Both the position numbers and the translations under genes were made by a program. Positions 42,510-53,085 of a stretch of 64,000 nucleotides of DNA are shown piece after piece. This stretch comes from SHWC01 sp050173345 (GTDB lineage: Bacteria; Pseudomonadota; Alphaproteobacteria; UBA828). The notes beneath the pieces were generated by a model that did not search any database, was not told the DNA's origin, and saw only the letters and a list, made by a program, of their open reading frames with translations. The stretch spans positions 682,001 to 746,000 of the forward strand of contig JBFXKW010000001.1 in NCBI GenBank assembly GCA_050173345.1, in the 5' to 3' direction. Numbering within the stretch: the first letter of the stretch is position 1; every line of letters starts with the position of its first letter.

Positions 42510-43484
42510 TCAGACCTTCGAGAAGGCATCGATGATGCGCAGCATCGCCGGCCCCATGACGACCACCACGAGCGCCGGCAGGATGAAGATGATCAGCGGC
42601 ACCGTCATGATCGCTGGTAGCCGCGCCGCCCGCTCCTCGGCTCGCATCATACGATCCTGACGCTGCTCGGTTGAGAGCACGCGGAGCGCCTGGGCCAGCG
42701 GCGTGCCGAAGCGCTCGGTCTGTTCCAGCGTGCTGCACAGGCTGTGCACGGCGGGAATATCGACGCGCTTCCTGAATGCGTCGAAGGCCATGCGGCGTTC
42801 GGGCAGGAAACCCAGTTCGAACGACATCAGGCTGAGCTCCTCGGCCAGCTCGACGGAGGAATTGGCGAACTCGCGCGCGACGCGGGCGACGCCGGCATCG
42901 AGGCTGAGACCGGCCTCGGAGCAGATCACCAGCAGGTCGAGCGCGTCGGGCAGCGCCTTCCGCAGCTTGGCCTTGCGCCGCTCGACCATGTTCTTGACGA
43001 ACACGCCGGGCAGCATGAAGCCGACCAGAACGGCGATCATCACGACCAACATCTTGGTCATGGTCGGCTGCTTGAGGATTTCCGCCACGAACAGCATGAA
43101 GGCCGCGAGGCCGCCTGTCGCGATCGGCGCGAGCAGCCGCGCGAAGGCGTAGATCACCACGGCGTCCTTGGAGCGCCAGCCGGCCTGGGCCAGCTTCTCG
43201 GCGGCCAGCAACGCCTGCTTGCCGGTCAAGAGGTTCAGCCGCTTCGAGAGGTCGCGCAGCGCTTCGAGCGAAGGCGGCGCCTTGCTGCCCTTGCGGAGCG
43301 CGCCGGCCGAGGCCTCGCCGCGCTTCGAGGGCGAGACTATCGCCTTGATGCGCTGGTCCACCCGGTTGTTCGGGGTGATGAAGAAGAGCAGCGCGGCAAC
43401 CGCGATGAAGGCGCCGCCCGCGAGCAGGACGATCAGACCGTCCTGGCCGAGCAGGCCGTAGAGTCCGCCCGCGTCGTCGCTCAT
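42510..43484 (-). CDS. tadC: Tad inner-membrane platform protein TadC
   Basis: Type II secretion F-domain protein of 324 aa. It has an N-terminal membrane segment (about 16-36), two further segments in the middle (about 115-160), and the F domain core with LPDALDLLVICSEAGLSLDAGVARVAREF (split, about 180-210). The C-terminal helix ALVVVVMGPAMLRIIDAF is membrane-spanning. ATG 43484 overlaps the tadB stop (ATGA). It forms the pilus assembly platform with TadB. The upstream reading frame extending to 43838 is inside tadB and is rejected. Confidence 0.92.
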   Translation of the reverse strand: MSDDAGGLYGLLGQDGLIVLLAGGAFIAVAALLFFITPNNRVDQRIKAIVSPSKRGEASAGALRKGSKAPPSLEALRDLSKRLNLLTGKQALLAAEKLAQAGWRSKDAVVIYAFARLLAPIATGGLAAFMLFVAEILKQPTMTKMLVVMIAVLVGFMLPGVFVKNMVERRKAKLRKALPDALDLLVICSEAGLSLDAGVARVAREFANSSVELAEELSLMSFELGFLPERRMAFDAFRKRVDIPAVHSLCSTLEQTERFGTPLAQALRVLSTEQRQDRMMRAEERAARLPAIMTVPLIIFILPALVVVVMGPAMLRIIDAFSKV

Positions 43485-44449
43485 ATCTCGAACCTCGTCA
43501 GCTTCGCCATGATGGCGACGCCGATCGCCTGGCTGCCCAGGCCGACGCCGAGCAGCATCAGGCCGCGGTCCTCGTTGAGCAGCGCCATGACGTAGTCCCG
43601 GTTGATCAGGAGCAGGATTAGGAACATCGCAAAGGGCAGCGAGCCGACGATCCAGGCGCTCGCGCGTGCCTCGGACGACAGCGCGCGCACCTTCTTCTTC
43701 ATCTGGTGGCGCGACCTGATCAGGCTCGACAGGTTGCTCAGGGTCTCGGCGATGTTGCCGCCGGTCTCGCGCTGCACCGCGAGGCTGGTTGCGAAGAAGT
43801 TGAACTCGGCGATGTCGAGGCGGTCGGCCACCTCCCACATCGCTTCCTCGAAGGTACGGCCCAGCCGGATCGAATTCGACATCCGCCCGAACTCGGTGCC
43901 GACCGGGTCCGGCAGGTCGCGGCCGCCGATCGAGATCGCCTCCGCGATCGGCAGGCCGACGCGCACGCTGCGCACCAGGAGGTCGATCGCGTCCGGGAAC
44001 GCTTCGAGAAACTTCGTCGTCCGCTTGGATGCCATGCGGCCGAGCACGAACCAGGGCAAGAGGACGCCCGCCGCCGCGCCCGCCAGGAGGGCGAACGGCA
44101 GCGACATCTTCAGCAGCACGATGAAGGCGAGCGCCGCGAACAGTCCGACGCCGAGGCAGATCAGCCCGAACGCCTCGGGCGATGCGCTCTTGCCGGCCTT
44201 GGCAAGCCGCACCGCGATCTTGCTGCGGGCCGGCATCATGCGCGACAGCAGCCGCTTGCGGCTGGCATCCGGCAGGTCGTAGCCCTTGCGGCGGACACTG
44301 ACCGCCAACGGCACGCGACGCTGCACCTTGAAGCGGCCGGTCACCTTGTCGATCCGCCGGTCGAGCGCCTTGGAGCCGCCGGTCGCCCAGGCGAGCGCGA
44401 CCGCGCCGAACACCACCAGCGCGCCGACGAAGACCGCGATGAAGATCAC
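43481..44449 (-). CDS. tadB: Tad inner-membrane platform protein TadB
   Basis: Type II secretion F-domain protein of 322 aa. N-terminal membrane segment (about 3-22), a charged cytoplasmic region, two central segments (about 95-135), the F domain with FPDAIDLLVRSVRVGLPIAEAI (split) and RETGGNIAETLSNLS, and C-terminal membrane segments. The start is GTG 44449, 12 bp after the cpaF stop; no ATG lies nearby in frame. It partners TadC in building the platform above the CpaF ATPase. Confidence 0.9.
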   Translation of the reverse strand: MIFIAVFVGALVVFGAVALAWATGGSKALDRRIDKVTGRFKVQRRVPLAVSVRRKGYDLPDASRKRLLSRMMPARSKIAVRLAKAGKSASPEAFGLICLGVGLFAALAFIVLLKMSLPFALLAGAAAGVLLPWFVLGRMASKRTTKFLEAFPDAIDLLVRSVRVGLPIAEAISIGGRDLPDPVGTEFGRMSNSIRLGRTFEEAMWEVADRLDIAEFNFFATSLAVQRETGGNIAETLSNLSSLIRSRHQMKKKVRALSSEARASAWIVGSLPFAMFLILLLINRDYVMALLNEDRGLMLLGVGLGSQAIGVAIMAKLTRFEI

Positions 44450-44460
44450 ATCGGTTCCGC

Positions 44461-46127
<1,667 letters not shown>

Positions 46128-46131
<4 letters not shown>

Positions 46132-47348
46132 CCGGCGGCCTCCGCCGCGGCGAGCGGATCGGGCGTCTTGCGGAGCACGTCAGCCAGCTTCTTGAAGGCG
46201 CCGGTGATGCGCGCGTTGCGGGCGATCTGCGGCAGCGGCTTGCCCTCGTTCGCGCTCTTCGCCACGGCCGCCGGATCGAACGGGATGACGGCGTCGAGCT
46301 TGGCCTTGAGGCCGCCCTCGAAATCGCCCTGGCTCAGATGGCCCTTGGCGGACGACACCAGGCTGCCGACGATCCTGAGCTTCGCCGCGGGCGCGCTGAG
46401 CCGGATCATTTCGCGGAGCCGAAGCGTGTCGCGCAGGCTGGCGAGCGAGAAATCGGTCACCAGCACGATGTCTGTCGAGACCGCCAGCACCTCGCGCTGC
46501 GTGCCGGCGGCGTGGCGCGGCAGGTCGACCACCACCCAGTCATGGCGCAGGCCGACCTGCTCCAGCAGCAGCATGATCGAGGCCGGGGTGAAGGTGGCCG
46601 GCTCGCCGAGCGGCTCCTCGGTCGACAGCAGGCTCAGGTTCGCGGCGGCCTGGCGCATGCTGCGCTCCAGGAAGAGCTCATCGACCCGGTCCGGCTGACG
46701 CAGCGCTTCATGCAGGCCCGAGCCGGACTCCACGTCGAATTGCAGCGCGAGCGTGCCGAAGCGGAAGTCGAGGTCGATCAGGCCGACCTTCTGCTTGGAG
46801 TTGTCGGAGAGCAGCCAGCCGAGATTGGCGACGACCGTGCTGGCGCCGACGCCGCCGCGCGTGCCGATCACGATCACGATGCGCCCGCGGGTGCCGAGCA
46901 CGCGGCGGCGCTCCCGGCTCTCCTCGATCCGGCGCAGCGCGCTGCGCAGCGCGTCGACCTCGAGCGGCTTGACCAGGTAGTCGGTCGCGCCGGCATGGAT
47001 CATCTGTCGATAGAGGCGGACGTCGTTGATGTCGCCGAGGCAGACGATCGAGGTCTCGTTGCCGATCAGCTCGACCAACGTCGCGGTGTCGGCCTCGGGG
47101 TCGGCGGAATCGCCGAGATCGACCAAGAGGGTCTGCGGCGCCGCCGCGATGCCGGCCGTGCGCGCGGCATCGGCGATGGTGCCCTGGCTGATGTCGGCGT
47201 CCTCCCAGCCGAACTCGGCCGCCACCATCCGCGCGATGTCGCACGCCGTGTCGTCGGCGATCACCGCCGAGAACGGCTCGCGGTGGCTGCCGGCGGCGTC
47301 CTTGCCGTCGGAGCGGCCGTCGCGCGACAGAAGATTCCTGAACATCAT
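46128..47348 (-). CDS. cpaE: CpaE/TadZ pilus localisation ATPase
   Basis: Protein of 406 aa. The N-terminal domain (about 25-145) is receiver-like but lacks the full phosphorylation set. The C-terminal MinD/ParA-like domain (about 155-390) has a deviant Walker A IGTRGGVGASTVVANLG and VGLIDLDFRFG. CpaE positions the Tad machine at a pole. Start ATG 47348, tandem with ATG 47345. It follows cpaD by 16 bp. Confidence 0.92.
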
Positions 47349-47364
47349 GCCCCTCGCCCCGCGC

Positions 47365-48063
47365 TCAGTTGCCGGTCAGGCTCTGCGTCGATCTCGCGTT
47401 CGGCAGGTCGGGGTTGGCGATGCGCGGCTGCGTGCCGGCGCGATACCGCTCGACCGCCAAGGCCTCGCGCTGGCCGTCGGCGCTGCTCAGCGCATCGCCC
47501 CAGGCGAGGTCGCCGGGGTCGGCGAGCATCAGCGCGAGGTTCATCGCGTTGGCGCAGCCGAGGTTGGTCGATTCCTTGTTGCTGAAGTCGGCGACCACGG
47601 GCTTGCGCCAGTCGGGGCAGCCCGGCACCGTCACCTCGTAGCGGCCGATATAAACGTAGGCCGTGTCGGAGGCGGCCGGATCGTCCAGCGCCACGCCGTC
47701 GGCCTGGTACTGCACGCTGAAGCCGCGGGCCGATGCCATCTCGCGCAGCACGGCCGCCCGCTCGACAGCGAGCTCGGGCGCGATCCCGCTGGCGTTGGTG
47801 CGCGCGACCAGGCGGATCGGGCGCGTCGCATCCTCCATCGCGAGCGTGTTGACGAAGCGCTTCTCCTCGCCCGCCGAGAGCCGGGCCGAGCCCGGCTCGA
47901 AGCGCAGGTCGAGCTTGGAGACGGTCCACTCCGCGACCGGCCGCTTGCTCGTCGTGGCGGTGGGCGTATAGCCCTCCATGCTCGCCGAGCAGGCGCCGAG
48001 GCTGAGCAGGCCGAGGACGGCGACCGGCGCGAAGCACCGCGTGATCATCCGATGGCGTGCCAT
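47365..48063 (-). CDS. cpaD: CpaD pilus biogenesis lipoprotein
   Basis: Outer-membrane lipoprotein of 232 aa. A signal peptide ends in the lipobox LGAC (about residue 25). The mature part has ERAAVLREMASARGFSVQY and the conserved end with CPDWRK (about 155-160) and NKESTNLGCANAMNLALMLADPGDL, a strong CpaD signature. ATG 48063 is preceded by AAAGGAC; an in-frame start at 48081 is also possible. It assists the CpaC secretin. Confidence 0.9.
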   Translation of the reverse strand: MARHRMITRCFAPVAVLGLLSLGACSASMEGYTPTATTSKRPVAEWTVSKLDLRFEPGSARLSAGEEKRFVNTLAMEDATRPIRLVARTNASGIAPELAVERAAVLREMASARGFSVQYQADGVALDDPAASDTAYVYIGRYEVTVPGCPDWRKPVVADFSNKESTNLGCANAMNLALMLADPGDLAWGDALSSADGQREALAVERYRAGTQPRIANPDLPNARSTQSLTGN

Positions 48064-48077
48064 GACGGTGTCCTTTC

Positions 48078-49463
48078 TCAATCCAGCAGGAAGCCGGCCT
48101 CGGACGCCGCGTCGTTGCGGCGGCTCGCTACCAGCCCCGGCGCGGAAGCGGCGCCGGTGAGCTCGCCATAGTTCCGGCCGTACAGGATGCGCTCCTCGTC
48201 GTTCGGCGGCTCGATGCCCTGCGTCGGGTCGGCCAGGTTGGCGCGCAGCGCCGGCCGCACGAGATAGGGCGTCACCATGATCACGAGCTCGCTCTCATCG
48301 CGCTGGAACTCGTCCGAGCGGAAGAGCTGCCCGAGCACGGGCACCTCGCCGAGGCCGGGGAACTTGTTGATCGAGTGGGTGACGTTGTTCTGGATCAGGC
48401 CCGCGATCGCGAAGCTCTGGCCGCTCGCGAGCTCGACCGTGGTGGTGGCCTGCCGCGTGGTGAGCGCCGGGATGACGAAGTTGTTGACGGTCACGGCGCC
48501 GGCCGAGCTGAGCTGGCTCACCTCGGGCGCGACGCGCAGGCTGATGCGGCCGCCGTCCAGCACCACCGGCGTGAATGACAGGAACACGCCGAAGCGCTTG
48601 AACTCGATGGTGATGCCGTTGTCGCCGTCGCTGACCGGGATCGGGAACTCGCCGCCGGCGAGGAAGGTCGCGTTCTCGCCGGAGAGCGCGGTCAGGTTGG
48701 GCTCGGCGAGCACGGTCAGCAGCCCTTCGTCCGCCAGCGCGTTGAGCACCGCGTTGAAGCTGAGATTGCCCGAGCTGCCGCTCGCGGAGATCAGGTGCTG
48801 CGCCGTGGCGGCGACCGCGCCGGGGAAGCCGCTCGCGATGCCGAACAGCACGCTCGACGTCTCGAAGAACGCCTCCCAGTTGAAGCCGAGCTCCTTGAGC
48901 GCGGAGCGCTTCACCTCGGCGACGCGCACGCGCAGGTTGACCTGGGTCGGCTGCTCGACCTTGAGGCGGTTGACGATGGTATCGCCCTCGGCCGTGAAGC
49001 GCGCCGCCACCTTCTGGATATCGGCGGCGACCGTGGGCGAGCCGACGCTGCCTTCGAGCACGATCGCCTTGTCGATCGAGCTGACCTTGACCTCGGAGCC
49101 CGGGCCGATCGCCTTGATGACCGATTTGAGCCGGCCGATATTGTGATTGATCCGCACCGTCATGCTGGCGACGACGTTCTCGCGCTCGTCGACCGCGAAC
49201 AGGGTGGTCTCGCCCACCGTCTTGCCGAACAGGTAGATCAGGCGCGGCGACTTGACCTGCACGTCCGCGACCGCGGCATCGGCGAGGAACACGGTGTTGA
49301 CCGGCGCGTCGAGCTTGATGAGCGCGCCCTTGTGCAGGTCGAGTTCGATCAGGGTGTCGTCCTGCTCGACCACGACCGCGCCGGCATTGGCCGGGGCGGC
49401 CGCGAACGGCAAGACGCCCAGGATGAGAAGGAACGCGGCCAGCAGGATGGTTGCGCGGCGCAT
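48078..49463 (-). CDS. cpaC: CpaC/RcpA outer-membrane secretin
   Basis: Secretin of 461 aa, normal for the family. Signal peptide at about residues 1-27, N-terminal domain with LDAPVNTVFLADAAVADVQVKSPRLIYLFGKTVGETTLFAVD (split), a BON-like segment, and the secretin core from about 215 to 420 with GGEFPIPVS, FGVFLSFTPVVLDGGRISLRVAPEVSQL (split) and the end VPVLGQLFRSDEFQRDESELVIMVTPYLV. ATG 49463 starts directly after the cpaB stop. It forms the exit pore for the Flp pilus. Confidence 0.95.
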   Translation of the reverse strand: MRRATILLAAFLLILGVLPFAAAPANAGAVVVEQDDTLIELDLHKGALIKLDAPVNTVFLADAAVADVQVKSPRLIYLFGKTVGETTLFAVDERENVVASMTVRINHNIGRLKSVIKAIGPGSEVKVSSIDKAIVLEGSVGSPTVAADIQKVAARFTAEGDTIVNRLKVEQPTQVNLRVRVAEVKRSALKELGFNWEAFFETSSVLFGIASGFPGAVAATAQHLISASGSSGNLSFNAVLNALADEGLLTVLAEPNLTALSGENATFLAGGEFPIPVSDGDNGITIEFKRFGVFLSFTPVVLDGGRISLRVAPEVSQLSSAGAVTVNNFVIPALTTRQATTTVELASGQSFAIAGLIQNNVTHSINKFPGLGEVPVLGQLFRSDEFQRDESELVIMVTPYLVRPALRANLADPTQGIEPPNDEERILYGRNYGELTGAASAPGLVASRRNDAASEAGFLLD

Positions 49464-49464
49464 G

Positions 49465-50514
49465 TCACTCGCCCCCCACGATTTGGCTGGTGGTGTCGCT
49501 GAAATCCTCGAGGCCTGAATCGATCGCCCCGTCGATGTCCTCGATGCCGTCGATGTCGTCATAGTCGGCAGAACCGTCCTCGCCTTCGATGTCGCCCGGC
49601 TCGGGCTCGGCGCCGGGCGCCGCGCCCTGCAGCGGCACGATGCCGAAGGAGAGCGACTGGCTCGCCTGCTTCTTGCCGCCGCGGATCACGCTGACGCGCA
49701 CCTTCGGCTGCTTGTTGCCCGATGGCGGACGGTGCAGCACCGCGCTCACCTCGCTGTCGAGCGTGTAGCTCTCGGCGAGCACCTTCTCCTCGGCATGCTC
49801 GAGCGACTCCTCGCCCCCCTCCGGCCGCGCCACGCTGCGCAGGCTGAGCGAGAGCTTGCCCAGATTGCTCAGCATGGTGAGCACCTCGGCCTGCTTCGGC
49901 GTCACTTCGAGCGTCGCGGTCTTGGCGACCTGCGCCTTGCCATCGATGTCCTCGACGCGCTGGTCGACGGCGAGCACGCGCACGTCGCGCAGCACCGTCT
50001 CGCTGGCGTTGCGCTCGGTCTTTCCCTGCTTGACGACGTGGGTCAGGATCACGTCGACCTGGTCGCCGGGAAAGAACAGGCCAGCAACACCAGTGGTCGC
50101 GTTGATCGGCACCGAGATCGCGCGCTGGCCCGGCTCGACGATGGCGGCGAGGAAGCCGCGTTCGCCCGGCTTGACCACGCGGGCGTCAGTGACCGGCTCG
50201 CCCTTGGTGATGCCGCGGCGCACCACCGCGCCGATGAACGCCTTGTCGGCCTCCGGCGCGCGCAGGACGAAGCCCTCGATCACGCCGTCCTGCGGCCAGG
50301 GCCGGAACTTGAGGTCGCCCTTCTCGATGATGCGGCCAGCCGGCAAATCCTTGATCGCGACCAGCACCTCGGAGGCGGGCTCGGGCGCCACCGCCTCGGC
50401 CTGCACCTTGGCACTGGCCTCCTGCGGCGAATTGATGAATTTGCGCGCCACCATGGCGGTGCCGCCGGCTGCGACCAGCGCGACCAGCAGGAGGAGAATG
50501 CGCCGAAGGTTCAT
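49465..50514 (-). CDS. cpaB: CpaB/RcpC pilus assembly protein
   Basis: Protein of 349 aa with one N-terminal membrane anchor (about residues 3-25), the SAF domain (about 50-115: VLVAIKDLPAGRIIEKGDL) and the Flp-pilus RcpC domain with RAISVPINATTGVAGLFFPGDQVDVILTHV (split). The last 50 residues are extremely acidic (repeated Asp, Glu, Gly), which is unusual for the family. It lies between cpaA and cpaC and is thought to link the secretin to the periplasm. Confidence 0.93.
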   Translation of the reverse strand: MNLRRILLLLVALVAAGGTAMVARKFINSPQEASAKVQAEAVAPEPASEVLVAIKDLPAGRIIEKGDLKFRPWPQDGVIEGFVLRAPEADKAFIGAVVRRGITKGEPVTDARVVKPGERGFLAAIVEPGQRAISVPINATTGVAGLFFPGDQVDVILTHVVKQGKTERNASETVLRDVRVLAVDQRVEDIDGKAQVAKTATLEVTPKQAEVLTMLSNLGKLSLSLRSVARPEGGEESLEHAEEKVLAESYTLDSEVSAVLHRPPSGNKQPKVRVSVIRGGKKQASQSLSFGIVPLQGAAPGAEPEPGDIEGEDGSADYDDIDGIEDIDGAIDSGLEDFSDTTSQIVGGE

Positions 50515-50532
50515 GACGAGGCGATCCTTCGC

Positions 50533-51057
50533 TTAAAAGGTGAGCCCGAGGGCGCCAAGCTGACGCAAAAGGATGAAGATTCCGCCTGCGGCGATGGCGA
50601 GGCCATAGGGCACGCGCTGCCGCATGACGGGGATCACGCCGCCTTCCGCCGCGCTTGCGGGCACGCCGCGCCGTTTGGCGACGAGGGTGCGGGCAAGCAT
50701 CAGGCCGAGTGCGAGCGCGCCGCCGGCGAGGCTGGTGATGACGAGGAAGGGCAGCACCAGGCCGAAGCCCGCCCACAGCGCGCAAGCCGCGATCAGCTTG
50801 ACGTCGCCGCCGCCGACCAGGCGGAGACTGAACAGGCCGAGGCCCACGGCGAACGCGATGCCGGCCACGATCAGCCCGCCCTGCCAATCGGCCGGGGCCG
50901 GGCTCAGCAGCGCATAGGGCGCGAACAAAAGGACGAGCGCGACCGAGACCCAGTTCGGAATCAGGTAGCGGCGCGCGTCGCTCGCCGCGGCATAGACGAG
51001 CAGGGCGGCGGCCGCGATCAGGGGCGCGGCGGCGATGTAGGCGGCACTGTCCATCAT
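50533..51057 (-). CDS. cpaA: CpaA prepilin peptidase
   Basis: Type IV prepilin peptidase (aspartic, A24) of 174 aa, the short form without the N-methyltransferase domain. Catalytic Asp residues are in ASDARRYLIPN (about 26-36) and GGGDVKLI (about 87-94). Six hydrophobic segments are visible. ATG at 51057 follows CAGGAGGC. It processes the Flp prepilins encoded upstream. A terminator-like hairpin at 51115-51151 separates it from the first Flp gene. Confidence 0.95.
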   Translation of the reverse strand: MMDSAAYIAAAPLIAAAALLVYAAASDARRYLIPNWVSVALVLLFAPYALLSPAPADWQGGLIVAGIAFAVGLGLFSLRLVGGGDVKLIAACALWAGFGLVLPFLVITSLAGGALALGLMLARTLVAKRRGVPASAAEGGVIPVMRQRVPYGLAIAAGGIFILLRQLGALGLTF

Positions 51058-51114
51058 TGCCTCCTGCGCGCAGCCTCGCAGGAACTAGAAAAACTAAGGT
51101 TAAGACGGCGGCTG

Positions 51115-51151
51115 GAAAGAAAGGCGGGCGACGCGAACCGCGCTGCCCGCC
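51115..51151 (-). terminator. Rho-independent terminator after the first Flp pilin gene
   Basis: Read on the minus strand, GGCGGGC and GCCCGCC form the outer stem (plus-strand arms 51123-51129 and 51145-51151), with an inner stem GCG/CGC and a short loop, followed by TTTCTTTCC. It lies just after the flp stop at 51179 and before cpaA, so it would let the pilin be made in excess over the machine. Confidence 0.65.
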
Positions 51152-51178
51152 CTTCTACCTGTCAGACGACGCCAGCCG

Positions 51179-51403
51179 TTACGGAGTAACGGGCGGCTCC
51201 TCGGCCGGCGGATCTTCGGCGGCGCCGTCATCGGTCGCCGTGCTCAGCTCGTCGGAGACGTTGCCGAACATGTCGTTCAGGCTGTCACCCAGCAGGGTGG
51301 CGCCGCCGATGATGGCCACGCCGACGAGGGCCGCGATCAGACCGTATTCGATCGCGGTCACGCCCTCTTCGTCGCGACGGAAATTGCGCAGAAACTTCAA
51401 CAT
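51179..51403 (-). CDS. flp: Flp/Fap-type pilin subunit (first, with acidic tail)
   Basis: Flp prepilin of 74 aa. A short basic leader (RNFRRDEEG) is followed by the processing site and the Flp signature VTAIEYGLIAALVGVAIIGGATLLG, split around the cleavage point after Gly14. The hydrophobic helix ends near residue 42. An acidic, Pro-rich tail of about 30 residues (ending DPPAEEPPVTP) makes it longer than classic Flp proteins (50-60 aa). AAGGGAG precedes ATG 51403. A one-mismatch CtrA box lies 52-66 bp upstream. It is probably the major pilin or the longer of two pilins. Confidence 0.93.
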   Translation of the reverse strand: MLKFLRNFRRDEEGVTAIEYGLIAALVGVAIIGGATLLGDSLNDMFGNVSDELSTATDDGAAEDPPAEEPPVTP

Positions 51404-51454
51404 GGGGAAACTCCCTTAGGTCGGTACACCGCGATCAAAATTCGTAGACAGCCT

Positions 51455-51469
51455 TTAACGCGGTCTTAC
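51455..51469 (-). promoter_or_regulatory. Near-CtrA box upstream of the first flp gene
   Basis: Minus strand reads GTAA-GACCGCG-TTAA, one base away from TTAA-N7-TTAA, about 52 bp before ATG 51403. Together with the exact box at 40692 it suggests that CtrA controls this locus. Confidence 0.4.
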
Positions 51470-51537
51470 AGTCTTTGGTTAACGCGGCAGTGACGGAAAA
51501 AAGCCGCGAGATTCGCATCCGTATCGAAATCCGAACC

Positions 51538-51627
51538 GTCATTGCCCGGCTTGACCGGGCAATCCAGGAAGCCTTGGAAACCGCCGTGCCGCCACCCCTG
51601 GATGCCCCGGTCGAGCCGGGGCATGAC
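51538..51627. repeat. Paired palindromic repeat (REP-like), copy 6
   Basis: GTCATTGCCCGGCTTGACCG and a mirror copy ending GGTCGAGCCGGGGCATGAC, around CCGCCGTGCCGCCACCCC. It sits between the two Flp pilin genes. Confidence 0.85.
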
Positions 51628-51683
51628 GAAGAGAGCGTCATCGCCACGTCTTCGTGTATGAACCTCCACTGCGCCGGCCAGAA

Positions 51684-51721
51684 AAGATTCGGGCGCGGCA
51701 TCGAAATGATGCCGCGCCCGA
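51684..51721 (-). terminator. Rho-independent terminator after the second Flp pilin gene
   Basis: TCGGGCGCGGCATC (51689-51702) and GATGCCGCGCCCGA (51708-51721) form a 14-bp stem with a five-base loop. On the minus strand the hairpin is followed by ATCTTTTC. It lies 31 bp after the stop of the second flp gene. Confidence 0.75.
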
Positions 51722-51751
51722 TTCGGCCGACCCGCTGCTCGTGCCGGATCG

Positions 51752-51946
51752 TCAGCTTTCGGCATCGCCGCCGCCGACCGATTGCTCGATGGTCGCCGCC
51801 GAGCCGTCGAACACGTCGTTGACCTCGCCGCCGAGCAGGGTGGCGCCGCCGATGATGGCAACGCCGACCAGCGCCGCGATGATGCCGTACTCGATGGCGG
51901 TGACGCCGCTTCGGTCGCGCCACACGCGGCCCAGGCATGCCATCAT
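51752..51946 (-). CDS. flp: Flp/Fap-type pilin subunit (second)
   Basis: Flp prepilin of 64 aa. The leader MMACLGRVWRDRSG is followed by VTAIEYGIIAALVGVAIIGGATLLG (split), nearly identical to the first copy over the hydrophobic helix. The C-terminal part is shorter and Gly/Ser-rich. AGAAGGAG precedes ATG 51946. The two copies probably arose by duplication, and the REP-like element lies between them. It has its own terminator. Confidence 0.93.
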   Translation of the reverse strand: MMACLGRVWRDRSGVTAIEYGIIAALVGVAIIGGATLLGGEVNDVFDGSAATIEQSVGGGDAES

Positions 51947-52142
51947 GACGAGACTCCTTCTCTAGTAGGCTGCCGCTCCCTGCAGTCCGCCCGAGCCTCG
52001 GCGCCGTTCGTAAAGATTTCTCAACCGAACGGCGTTAACGCCCCGACCGCACCCCGCACGCGCGGGCCGAAAAAAATCATCCGCCATGTCACGCCGGGCC
52101 GGCCTGCCTCGTCTTACTCCTGAAAGACGAGGAGACCGCGCC

Positions 52143-52577
52143 ATGCGAACCCTGCTTGCCCTCGCGATCGGCACCCTGCTCGGCCTCAACGGGCTCGCCA
52201 TGCTGGTGCTGCCCGGCACCTGGTACGGCATGGTACCGGGCGTGACGGAAACCGGCCCGTTCAACGGCCATTTCGTGCGCGACATCGGCGCGGCCTATCT
52301 GGTGACGGGCGCCGCCCTCGCCTGGTTCGCGCTGGATGGACGCGCCCGTGCCGCGGCGCTCGCCGGCGGCGCCTTTCTCGCTTTGCATGCGGCGCTGCAT
52401 GTCGGCGAGGCGCTGGCCGGCCATCACGCCGAGCACCTGCTGCGCGACCTGCCGAGCGTCCTCCTGCCCCCTGCCCTCGTGCTTTGGCTGGCTTGGCCGC
52501 GACGCCGGGCCGATACTTCAAGAAGGAGCAACCGCCATGAGAAACTGGCTGATCCGGCGTTCGATCGACGCCTTTGA
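52143..52577 (+). CDS. Small membrane protein of unknown function
   Basis: Protein of 144 aa with about four hydrophobic segments (residues about 4-22, 46-66, 70-92 and 100-118). GTWYGMVPGVTETGPFNGHFVRDIGAAYL (split) lies between the first two, and HAALHVGEALAGHHAEHLLRDLP between the third and fourth. ATG 52143 follows GAGGAGA. It overlaps the next gene by about 40 bp, which links the two. The DUF-like sequence is not assigned. It may be a membrane partner of the AhpD-like protein. Confidence 0.7.
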   Translation: MRTLLALAIGTLLGLNGLAMLVLPGTWYGMVPGVTETGPFNGHFVRDIGAAYLVTGAALAWFALDGRARAAALAGGAFLALHAALHVGEALAGHHAEHLLRDLPSVLLPPALVLWLAWPRRRADTSRRSNRHEKLADPAFDRRL

Positions 52578-53085
52578 GCGCCGCTACGACTACGACATGA
52601 GCTATGCCCGCGAGATGCTGGAGGCGAGCCCGCGCGCGGTGATGCATTTCTCCAAGGTGGTCGCCATGGCCGCCCATCGCGAGGACGTGCCGCTCGAAGC
52701 CTGGTACGCCGCGAAGATCGCGGCCACGCTCGCCGAGGATTGCGGCCCGTGCACCCAGCTCGGCGTGCGCATGGCGGAAGAAGCCGGCGTCAAGGGCAGC
52801 GTGCTCAAGGCGATCCTCGAGGGCGACGACCGCGCCATGGGCGCCGATGCCGCCCTCGGCTACCGCTTCGCCCGGGCGACCATCAGCCACGACGCCGCGC
52901 TCGACCGCCTGCACGACGAGGTGGTGCGGCGCTGGGGCGCGAGGGCGCTGGTCTCGCTCGCGCTCGTCATCGCCGCCACGCGCGTGTTCCCGGCCGTCAA
53001 GTACGCGCTCGGCCACGGCCAGAGCTGCCAGCGCGTCGAGATCGCCGGAGAGGGCGCTGCCGTGCCGGTGCGCCACGCCGCGTGA
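52537..53085 (+). CDS. Carboxymuconolactone decarboxylase/AhpD-like protein
   Basis: Protein of 182 aa of the AhpD/CMD superfamily. The redox motif CGPC lies in AEDCGPCTQLGVRMAEEAGV (about residues 68-87), as in alkylhydroperoxidase-like members. The remainder is helical. AAGGAG precedes ATG 52537. It is directly followed by an ECF41-type sigma factor (GTGA overlap). ECF41 genes are well known to stand beside CMD, oxidoreductase or epimerase genes (COE), which they control. Probable function is peroxide or thiol chemistry. Confidence 0.85.
   Translation: MRNWLIRRSIDAFERRYDYDMSYAREMLEASPRAVMHFSKVVAMAAHREDVPLEAWYAAKIAATLAEDCGPCTQLGVRMAEEAGVKGSVLKAILEGDDRAMGADAALGYRFARATISHDAALDRLHDEVVRRWGARALVSLALVIAATRVFPAVKYALGHGQSCQRVEIAGEGAAVPVRHAA

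Larger units (their letters stand above)
51404..51751. promoter_or_regulatory. 348-bp region between the two Flp genes
   Basis: It holds the promoter of the first flp gene, a REP-like repeat (51538-51627) and the terminator of the second flp gene. On the minus strand GTAAGACCGCGTTAA (plus 51455-51469) fits TTAA-N7-TTAA with one mismatch. No gene is seen. Confidence 0.6.
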